A stretch of 64,000 nt of DNA from assembly GCA_902774025.1 (NCBI GenBank), contig CACYGY010000001.1:18075-82074 (forward strand). The letters are read 5' to 3'. Both the position numbers and the translations under genes were made by a program. The notes below the pieces were generated by a model. It made no database searches, was not told where the DNA came from, and saw only the letters and a program-made list of their open reading frames with translations. How positions within the stretch are numbered: position 1 is the stretch's first letter; each line of letters opens with the position of its first letter. The DNA comes from an uncultured Eubacteriales bacterium. Lineage in GTDB: Bacteria; Bacillota; Clostridia; Christensenellales; Aristaeellaceae. Shown piece by piece: positions 17,206 through 23,406 of the stretch.

Positions 17206-17234
17206 CGGGCCTCCTTTGTTCCTTGGATAATATC

Positions 17235-17258
17235 TTTCCGCGCCTCAGGCGCCGGAAA
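17235..17258 (-). other. Intercistronic hairpin between araC-type gene and isomerase gene
   Basis: TTTCC-GCGCC (17235-17244) pairs with GGCGC-GGAAA (17248-17258), with one bulged base and a three-base loop. No T tract follows on the minus strand, so it is more likely an mRNA-stability or processing element than a terminator. Confidence 0.45.
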
Positions 17259-17264
17259 AGCAAA

Positions 17265-18299
17265 TCAGTGATCCGCCTCCCGCATTTCCACCGCTCCCAG
17301 CATGGAGGGGTCCTCTGCAGCCAGATCCCCGGCCCGGGGCCTGTCCCCGCCGCCGGAAGCGTCCCTTTCGTTCAGGGAGGAGAGATAGGAAGCGGCCGTT
17401 TCGCTCCCGCTCCGCTCCGTGGTGGGGGCGTGGCCCGTGAGGCGGACATAGGAGCGGTAAAAAGTGGTGTAATCCCCGAACCCGGAGCGGAGCGCCGCCT
17501 GAGCCGGGGGCACACCCTCGGACAGGAGCATCTGCACATGCGCCACCCGCCGGTTCCGGACATATTCCTTGACCGTATACCCCGTGGCGCGCCTGAAGAG
17601 CTGGTTCAGGTATCCCTTGGACACGTAAAAGTGCTCGGAGAGTTTTTCAAGGGCCATGTTCTGGGTGTAGTTCTGATCCACATAGGCAACCAGTTCCTGC
17701 TGAAGGCGGCTGGACTGGGGCATTTTCTCCCGCGTCTCCCGCTTTTCACCCACCAGGCGCAGCTGCAGGGAGGCTAGGACGGATTCCAGGTACACGGGAA
17801 GCAGCCGGTCCAGAATTTCCCCGCCTGTGTGCTGAAGCGTCCCCGCCGCATCCAGAACCTGAACGATCCCGCTGTTTTCCATCCCCGTAAAGACGCATTT
17901 CATGGCCATCTCCCGGCTGGCCATGCCGGGCATGTCCCCGGGAAGACCGTCCAGAAGGAGCCTTCTGCGCTCCATGCATACACAGTCCCTGAAAAAGTGC
18001 ATCGTGTACCGCTCATAGGGCACGTCCGTCAGGACCATGACCCCGTGGCGGACCCGCGGTGGAATGATCAGAAAGGTTCCGCCGGTGGCGGGAAAGACAT
18101 GGCCGGCAATCAGAAACTGGGTGTCTCCGGAGACGACATACACCATTTCGTAGGAATCGTGCTCATGCACCGCGTATGTGCCTGTAACCCGGCTGGAGAT
18201 CTTGTGGGCGCACTGGCAGAGTCTTCCGGTAACCCGGCTGATCCAGGCCGCCCGCGGTCCTTCCACACGCGTCGGGAGCGTCCGTGTTTCCTCCTCCAC
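17265..18299 (-). CDS. AraC family transcriptional regulator
   Basis: The 344-residue protein has an N-terminal cupin sensor domain (H-E-H-D-S-Y-E-M-V-Y-V near 44-54, then I-I-P-P-R-V-R-H-G-V). A C-terminal AraC double helix-turn-helix spans about 215-300 (M-A-L-E-K-L-S-E-H-F-Y-V-S-K-G-Y-L-N-Q-L-F-R-R, then A-L-R-S-G-F-G-D-Y-T-T-F-Y-R-S-Y-V-R-L-T-G). A 44-residue polar tail follows. The start is GTG with AAAGGA nine bases upstream. It is divergent from the sugar-binding protein gene. The 290-base gap holds paired direct repeats of the spacing typical for AraC-family sites, so it is very likely the activator of the rightward glycan operon. Its effector would be an oligosaccharide or sugar, unknown. 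Confidence 0.92.
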   Translation of the reverse strand: MEEETRTLPTRVEGPRAAWISRVTGRLCQCAHKISSRVTGTYAVHEHDSYEMVYVVSGDTQFLIAGHVFPATGGTFLIIPPRVRHGVMVLTDVPYERYTMHFFRDCVCMERRRLLLDGLPGDMPGMASREMAMKCVFTGMENSGIVQVLDAAGTLQHTGGEILDRLLPVYLESVLASLQLRLVGEKRETREKMPQSSRLQQELVAYVDQNYTQNMALEKLSEHFYVSKGYLNQLFRRATGYTVKEYVRNRRVAHVQMLLSEGVPPAQAALRSGFGDYTTFYRSYVRLTGHAPTTERSGSETAASYLSSLNERDASGGGDRPRAGDLAAEDPSMLGAVEMREADH

Positions 18300-18319
18300 C
18301 CACTCACGTCCTTTCCGCC

Positions 18320-18348
18320 ATTATATCCCATATGAACCGGTTTTCCAT
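18320..18348 (-). promoter_or_regulatory. Promoter of the araC-type gene
   Basis: A perfect TATAAT on the minus strand (complement of 18320-18325) gives a start near 18313, about 14 bases before the GTG. The -35 region (complement of 18343-18348, ATGGAA) is poor, so the promoter may be weak or autoregulated by the adjacent repeats. Confidence 0.5.
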
Positions 18349-18360
18349 CGGGTGTATCAT

Positions 18361-18390
18361 TTTTGCAATGCTTTGTCTCTGTTTCACATA
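18361..18390 (+). promoter_or_regulatory. Candidate AraC-type operator, distal copy
   Basis: Half-sites TTTTGCAAT (18361) and TTTCACATA (18382) are 21 bases apart on the same strand. The unit repeats exactly 60 bases further right. Confidence 0.55.
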
Positions 18391-18420
18391 GGAAACGGAA
18401 CATCGGAGGCCGGGAATCGT

Positions 18421-18450
18421 TTTCGCAATGCATTGTGTGTGTTTTGCAAT
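18421..18450 (+). promoter_or_regulatory. Candidate AraC-type operator, promoter-proximal copy
   Basis: Half-sites TTTCGCAAT (18421-18429) and TTTTGCAAT (18442-18450) are direct repeats 21 bases apart, two helical turns. The second half-site abuts the -35 position of the promoter at 18450-18478, the arrangement seen in class II activation by AraC-type proteins. Confidence 0.6.
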
Positions 18451-18478
18451 AGCCAAACATCCCCGCCATTCCTATAAT
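18450..18478 (+). promoter_or_regulatory. Activator-dependent promoter of the glycan operon
   Basis: A perfect TATAAT lies at 18473-18478. The position 17 bases upstream (18450-18455, TAGCCA) does not resemble a -35 box, and a candidate AraC half-site adjoins it. Transcription would start near 18485 and leave a leader of about 105 bases. Confidence 0.6.
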
Positions 18479-18532
18479 GAAGCCAAGTTCTCGTTCCCGT
18501 TGAATATTTTGTCATGACTTCCTCCCGATTGC

Positions 18533-18551
18533 AAGTGGACAGGGTCCACTT
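18533..18551 (+). other. Leader hairpin upstream of the sugar-binding protein gene
   Basis: AAGTGGAC (18533-18540) and GTCCACTT (18544-18551) form a perfect 8-bp stem with a three-base loop in the predicted leader. It is 24 bases before the AAGGAGG ribosome site. No T tract follows directly. It could stabilise the mRNA or be part of a post-transcriptional control. Confidence 0.45.
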
Positions 18552-18589
18552 CAATATACATTTTTCATCTGACAAGGAGGACACCCGGT

Positions 18590-20224
18590 ATGAAGAAGAT
18601 TCTGGCACTGGCGCTTTCTCTCTGTCTGCTGCTGACAGCCGCCACGGCCTTCGCCGCGGACCTGCTGCCCGCCGGGGACACGTATCCCCTCAAGACAGAC
18701 AAGACCATCTCCTGGTACTCTCAGGACTGTCTGAATCCCCATGAGAAGTACGCCGACTGGAAGGAATCCCCCTTCCACACCAACCTGGCCAAGCTGCTGG
18801 GCGTGAACATCGAATGGTCCTTCCCCACCACCGGTGCGGACGGCGGCTCCTTCACCAACACCATGATGGCGGATCCCAGCACCCTGCCCAACATCATGAA
18901 GGGCTACTTCATGGATTCCGCCAACATGCTGCTGGATGACGAGGTCATCTGGGACCTGACCCCCTACATTCAGGAATATGCGCCCGCCTACTATGCGTGG
19001 CTGCAGACCAATCCTGCCTATGACCGCGCCATGAAGACCGACGACGGACGTTACTATGCCTTCGGTTTCTTCCGCGAGGACGGCGGCTGGAACGACTCCT
19101 ACCTGGGCGTTGTGGTCCGTCAGGACTGGCTCAAGGAGTGCGGCCTGGAAGTTCCCACCACCATTGCGGAGCTGGAGAACGTGATCCGGGTGTTCAATGA
19201 AAAGTACGACGGCGCTCAGTTCGCCTTCGCCAATGACGGCCGCTTCCGCCAGGCCGGCATCCAGGGTGCCTTCGGCGCCTATGCCACCGGCTATGTGGCT
19301 TCCGATTACGGCTGGTATGTCAAGGACGGCAAGCTGGGCTTCGGCGCCACCCAGCCCGAATGGCGCGAATACATGAAGTGGATGAACAAGATGTGGGAAG
19401 CCGGCCTCATCGACCAGGACTCCTTCAGCCTTGACGACACCTCCATCAAGTCCAAGTCCGAAACCGGCAAGTGCGGCGTTTCCTACACCTCCATGGGCCA
19501 GCTGAACCTGTGGAACAAGGATATGGGCGATGACATCTGGGTCGGCGCTCACTTCCCCGTGGCCGAGGACGGCTCCATCTCCTCCCAGTTCGGCGGCTTC
19601 GGCATCGGCACCCACACCACGGTCATCACCAAGACCGCGGATGAGGAGACCATGAAGCTCTGTCTGCAGATGCTGGACTATGCCTATACCCAGGAAGGCT
19701 TCCTGTTCTGGAACTACGGCGTGGAAGGCGAGAGCTGGGAGTATGGCGAGAACGGCCTGCCCAAGTGGACGCCTCTGGTGGCCGACGACAAGGACAACGA
19801 TCCCATGACCAAGTACAATGGCGCCACCTGGGGCAACAGCTGCATCCAGGCCACCAACCTGCTGTACCTGAAGAACAGCCCCGTTGCCATCGCGGCCAAC
19901 GACGCCTTCTTCTACACCTTCGGCAAGGATGAGTACTTCGCGGATCCCGAAGTGGAAGCCAAGACCCTGGCTGTCACCGGCGGCTGGAAGTGGCCCGTGG
20001 GCATCACCTTCACCACTGACGAAAGTGATCAGCTGGACCTGCTGGGCGGCAACAGCAACCTGAACACCTATGTGGCTGAGAACTACGCCGCTTTCATCAC
20101 CGGCTCCAAGGATATCGAGGATGACGCCGTGTGGAACGATTATCTGGCCGGATTCAGCGCTCTGAATCTCGACAAGATCATGGCCATCCGCCAGGGCGCT
20201 CTCGACCGCTATGAGGCCCGTTAA
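18590..20224 (+). CDS. Extracellular sugar-binding protein of a CUT1 ABC importer (LplA/LipO-like)
   Basis: The 544-residue protein captures an oligosaccharide outside the cell for the two permeases that follow. The signal peptide (M-K-K-I-L-A-L-A-L-S-L-C-L-L-L) ends at T-A-F-A-A. The only early Cys (residue 12) is in the hydrophobic core, not in a lipobox, so the protein appears to be released rather than lipid-anchored. The mature part is rich in aromatics and acidic residues, as in the family 1 binding proteins paired with LplB/YtcP permeases (I-S-W-Y-S, G-V-N-I-E-W, G-V-V-V-R-Q-D-W-L). AAGGAGG is at 18575-18581. No ATPase gene is in this operon; a shared MsmX-like ATPase elsewhere is expected for this transporter class. 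Confidence 0.92.
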   Translation: MKKILALALSLCLLLTAATAFAADLLPAGDTYPLKTDKTISWYSQDCLNPHEKYADWKESPFHTNLAKLLGVNIEWSFPTTGADGGSFTNTMMADPSTLPNIMKGYFMDSANMLLDDEVIWDLTPYIQEYAPAYYAWLQTNPAYDRAMKTDDGRYYAFGFFREDGGWNDSYLGVVVRQDWLKECGLEVPTTIAELENVIRVFNEKYDGAQFAFANDGRFRQAGIQGAFGAYATGYVASDYGWYVKDGKLGFGATQPEWREYMKWMNKMWEAGLIDQDSFSLDDTSIKSKSETGKCGVSYTSMGQLNLWNKDMGDDIWVGAHFPVAEDGSISSQFGGFGIGTHTTVITKTADEETMKLCLQMLDYAYTQEGFLFWNYGVEGESWEYGENGLPKWTPLVADDKDNDPMTKYNGATWGNSCIQATNLLYLKNSPVAIAANDAFFYTFGKDEYFADPEVEAKTLAVTGGWKWPVGITFTTDESDQLDLLGGNSNLNTYVAENYAAFITGSKDIEDDAVWNDYLAGFSALNLDKIMAIRQGALDRYEAR

Positions 20225-20253
20225 GGTTTCAGAGAGTCCCTCTGCATGATCAA

Positions 20254-20283
20254 GGGCGGAGGATGCGGACGCGTCCTCCGCCC
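20254..20283 (+). other. Stable stem-loop between binding protein and permease genes
   Basis: GGGCGGAGGA (20254-20263) pairs perfectly with TCCTCCGCCC (20274-20283), and inner GC pairs extend the stem. The following TTCTCATTCCTC is only weakly T-rich. It probably protects the binding-protein mRNA 3' end or gives partial termination. Confidence 0.6.
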
Positions 20284-20319
20284 TTCTCATTCCTCATCCC
20301 GAACAAGGAGGAAGCACTG

Positions 20320-21273
20320 ATGACTGCAACATCTTCCCGTTATCACCGCCTTTCCTTTGGACAGCGGGTGGTCCGCGACTGGAAGCTGAACAAGTGGAAG
20401 TACCTCCTGATCATCCCCGTACTGGTCTATCTGGGGCTGTTCTGCTACAAGCCCATGTACGGCCTGGTGATCGCCTTCAAGAATTACAAGCCGACCCGGG
20501 GGATTGAGCGCAGCGCCTGGATGGATCCCTGGTATGCCTGGTTTGAGAAGTTCTTTACGGACCCCTATTTCGGGCGTCTCATCGGAAACACTTTCACCAT
20601 TTCCATTCTGACCATCGTCTTCGGCTTCCCGGCGCCCATTCTGCTGGCCCTGCTTCTCAATGAGATCCGCAGCAGCAAGTTCAAGCGCACCGTGCAGACC
20701 ATCACCTACATGCCCTATTTCATCTCCATGGTGGTCACCTGCGCCCTCATCCGCGTCTACTGCCAGCAGGACGGCGTGATTTCCGACGTCGTGGCCATCT
20801 TCGGCGGGACAAGGCAGAACTGGCTGATGAGTTCGGAGTATTACCGGACCATCTACATCATATCCGAAATCTGGCAGACCATAGGCTGGAACTCCATCAT
20901 CTACCTGGCCGCCCTGTCCGGCATCGACCAGGAACAGTACGAGGCCGCTCGCATTGACGGCGCCAACCGTTTCCAGCAGTGCCTGCATATCACCATACCC
21001 GGGCTCCTGCCCACCATCGTCATTCTTTTCATCCTGCGCATGGGTTCCATCCTGAACGTGGGCTATGAAAAGACCCTCCTGCTCTACAATTCCAATATCT
21101 ACGATGTGTCGGACATTATTTCCACCTACACCTACCGCCTGTCCTTCGGCGGCGGCACGCCCCAGTATTCCTACTCCACGGCCATCGGCCTGTTCAACAC
21201 CCTGGTGAACGTGTTCTTCCTGCTGGCCACCAACTTCATCAGCCGCAAGGTCGGCGACAACAGTCTGTTCTGA
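20320..21273 (+). CDS. CUT1 sugar ABC transporter permease (LplB type)
   Basis: This is a 317-residue membrane protein. After a basic N-terminus (F-G-Q-R-V-V-R-D-W-K-L-N-K-W-K) come six predicted helices, the first at Y-L-L-I-I-P-V-L-V-Y-L-G-L-F. LplB hallmarks are Y-K-P-M-Y-G-L-V-I-A-F-K-N-Y near 46-59 and the docking loop E-A-A-R-I-D-G-A-N-R-F-Q-Q-C. The open frame extends upstream to 20263, but AAGGAGG nine bases before 20320 and the family alignment favour that ATG. The gene follows the binding protein after 95 bases that contain a stable stem-loop. It pairs with the next permease. Confidence 0.94.
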   Translation: MTATSSRYHRLSFGQRVVRDWKLNKWKYLLIIPVLVYLGLFCYKPMYGLVIAFKNYKPTRGIERSAWMDPWYAWFEKFFTDPYFGRLIGNTFTISILTIVFGFPAPILLALLLNEIRSSKFKRTVQTITYMPYFISMVVTCALIRVYCQQDGVISDVVAIFGGTRQNWLMSSEYYRTIYIISEIWQTIGWNSIIYLAALSGIDQEQYEAARIDGANRFQQCLHITIPGLLPTIVILFILRMGSILNVGYEKTLLLYNSNIYDVSDIISTYTYRLSFGGGTPQYSYSTAIGLFNTLVNVFFLLATNFISRKVGDNSLF

Positions 21274-21289
21274 GAGGAGGGAGTTACAC

Positions 21290-22186
21290 ATGACCAAAGG
21301 CAGGAATCACATCCGCGAAAGCGCCGGAAGCCGCATCTTCGACGGGTTCAACATCCTCATCATGCTGTTTCTGTGCTTTGTCACCCTGTACCCCATGTGG
21401 TACGTTCTGTGTGCCTCCTTTACGGAGAACAGCTATCTGGTCGCCCATCCCGGCGCCATCTTCTGGCCCCACGGTTTCTCGGCAGGCAGCTATAATCTGG
21501 CGTTCTCCCATCCCCTGCTGCTGTCGGGCTATAAGAACATCCTCATCGTGCTACTCGTTTCTCTGCCCATCAATATCATTCTCACCCTGTTCTGCGGCTA
21601 TTTCATGGCCTCCAGGAATCTGCTGTTCAAGCCCATTGTTCAGTTTCTGGTCATGTTCACCATGTTCTTCTCCGGCGGCATGATCCCCGCCTACCTGAAC
21701 GTCCGTGACCTGGGCCTCTACAACTCCCTGTGGGCGCTGATCCTCCCGGGTGCCATGAGCGTGTACAATTCCATCATCTGCCGCACCGCCATTCAGGCCG
21801 TGCCGGAGAGCCTGACGGAATCCGCCTATCTGGACGGGGCCAATGACCTGATCATTGTGTTCCGGATCATCCTGCCCCTGATCATGCCCACCATCGCCGT
21901 GCTGCTGCTGTACTACGGCGTGGGCCACTGGAACGCGTGGTTCAACGCGTCCCTGTACCTGGCGGACAACGACAAGCTGCCCATTCAGAACGTCATGCGT
22001 TCCATTCTCATCGCCAATTCCAACGTGCTGAACTCCGCCGGGTCCGACAACGACATGGTGAATCAGTACGCGGAAGCCATCAAATACTCCACCATCATTC
22101 TCACCACCGTGCCCGTGCTGTGCATCTACCCCTTCCTGCAGAAGTACTTCGTGAAGGGTGTCATGGTCGGCGCTGTGAAGGGCTGA
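21290..22186 (+). CDS. CUT1 sugar ABC transporter permease (YtcP type)
   Basis: This 298-residue permease is the second half of the membrane channel. The first helix is at about 20-40 (F-N-I-L-I-M-L-F-L-C-F-V-T-L-Y-P-M-W-Y). The family markers are F-S-G-G-M-I-P-A-Y-L near 123-132, the loop T-E-S-A-Y-L-D-G-A-N-D and the closing Y-P-F-L-Q-K-Y-F-V-K-G-V-M-V-G-A-V-K-G, which is nearly invariant in YtcP proteins. GAGGAGGG precedes the ATG. It lies 17 bases after the LplB-type gene and 62 bases before the GH88 gene. Confidence 0.95.
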   Translation: MTKGRNHIRESAGSRIFDGFNILIMLFLCFVTLYPMWYVLCASFTENSYLVAHPGAIFWPHGFSAGSYNLAFSHPLLLSGYKNILIVLLVSLPINIILTLFCGYFMASRNLLFKPIVQFLVMFTMFFSGGMIPAYLNVRDLGLYNSLWALILPGAMSVYNSIICRTAIQAVPESLTESAYLDGANDLIIVFRIILPLIMPTIAVLLLYYGVGHWNAWFNASLYLADNDKLPIQNVMRSILIANSNVLNSAGSDNDMVNQYAEAIKYSTIILTTVPVLCIYPFLQKYFVKGVMVGAVKG

Positions 22187-22247
22187 TGAAAAACCATGGA
22201 AGGGAACGGCCATACCGTCCCCTTCTGTTTTATGAAAGGATACGGAT

Positions 22248-23402
22248 ATGTTTGATCTTGTGAAAGCCTTCCCGGATCCCGCCTGGCTTGAGGAAATGCG
22301 GAAAAAGCTGGACGCAAAAATGCGTTTCGGCGTGGAAAAGGCCCGGGAAGTCTCCTGGATGCCCTATACCACGGAGAAGGGCCAGTGGAAGAAGAACAGC
22401 ATCGGATGGTGGACCAACGGCTTCTGGCCGGCCAGCATGTGGCAGATGTTCCGAATGACCGGGGACGAGCTGTACCGGGAAGAGGCGCTGAGGGCCGAAA
22501 GGATGCTGGATGAGGCTCTGGAGAACTTCAAGGACCTGAGCCACGACGTAGGTTTCATGTGGCTCATCCACTCCGGCGTCCGTTACCGTCTGGAAAAGAA
22601 CCAGGACAGCTATGACCGCACCCTGAAGGCCGCCTATATCCTGGCCTCCCGCTTCAATCCCAACGGCTTCATCCGGGCCTGGAACGGGGAAGGACGGGAA
22701 GGCTGGGCCATTGTGGACTGCATGATGAACCTCCCCCTTCTCTACTGGGCTTCCGAAATGACCGGGGATCCCCGCTTCCGCCAGATCGCCATGATCCACG
22801 CGGATACCACCATGAAGCACTTCGTGCGTTCGGACGGATCCTGCAACCACATCGTCATCTTTGATCCGGAAAACGGCGCCTTCCTGGACAATCCGGGAGG
22901 CCAGGGCTTCGCCACCGGCTCATCCTGGAGCCGCGGCCAGAGCTGGGCTCTGTACGGCTTTGTTCTGTCCTTCCTCCACACCGGTAAGACGGAATATCTG
23001 GACACCGCCAAGCGCATCGCCCACTACTTCATCGCCCAGATTTCCGACGACTGGATGCCCCGGTGCGATTTCCGCCAGCCCCAGCAGCCCGTCATCCGGG
23101 ACAACGTGGCCGGAAACGTGGCGGCCTGCGGCCTGCTGGAGCTGTCCAGAGCCGTGAGTGAACTGGAGGGGCGTTTCTACTTTGAGTCCGCCGTGAAGAT
23201 TCTCCGCTCTCAGGAGAAGGACGCGGCCAACTGGGCCCTGGACGATCCCGCCATTTTCACAAAATGCACCTCCGCCTACCACGATCTGCCCGGACGGCAC
23301 ATCACCATGAACTACGGAGATTACTTCTTCATTGAAGCCGTGAACAAGCTCTCCGGCGATCCTCTTCTCTTCTGGGATCCCGCGCGCTGTGAAAGGACGT
23401 GA
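22248..23402 (+). CDS. GH88 family unsaturated glucuronyl hydrolase
   Basis: The 384-residue protein shows the alpha/alpha-barrel signatures of GH88: S-I-G-W-W-T-N-G-F-W-P-A near 51-62, S-H-D-V-G-F-M-W near 98-105, A-I-V-D-C-M-M-N-L-P-L-L-Y-W near 154-167 and W-S-R-G-Q-S-W-A-L-Y-G-F. The two Asp residues expected for catalysis in this family are D100 and D157. GH88 enzymes hydrate the unsaturated uronic acid at the end of oligosaccharides made by polysaccharide lyases, typically from chondroitin, hyaluronan or heparin, or from gellan. No signal peptide is visible, so it acts in the cytoplasm after import. GH105 is the alternative, but the W-T-N-G-F-W-P motif favours GH88. Confidence 0.88.
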   Translation: MFDLVKAFPDPAWLEEMRKKLDAKMRFGVEKAREVSWMPYTTEKGQWKKNSIGWWTNGFWPASMWQMFRMTGDELYREEALRAERMLDEALENFKDLSHDVGFMWLIHSGVRYRLEKNQDSYDRTLKAAYILASRFNPNGFIRAWNGEGREGWAIVDCMMNLPLLYWASEMTGDPRFRQIAMIHADTTMKHFVRSDGSCNHIVIFDPENGAFLDNPGGQGFATGSSWSRGQSWALYGFVLSFLHTGKTEYLDTAKRIAHYFIAQISDDWMPRCDFRQPQQPVIRDNVAGNVAACGLLELSRAVSELEGRFYFESAVKILRSQEKDAANWALDDPAIFTKCTSAYHDLPGRHITMNYGDYFFIEAVNKLSGDPLLFWDPARCERT

Positions 23403-23406
23403 TGTT

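Noticed and set aside
15262..17271. Long open frame on the plus strand opposite the oxidoreductase and isomerase genes
   Set aside because: It is antisense to two clearly conserved proteins. Long antisense frames are expected in GC-rich coding DNA, and the translation is rich in His and Gly without domain motifs.
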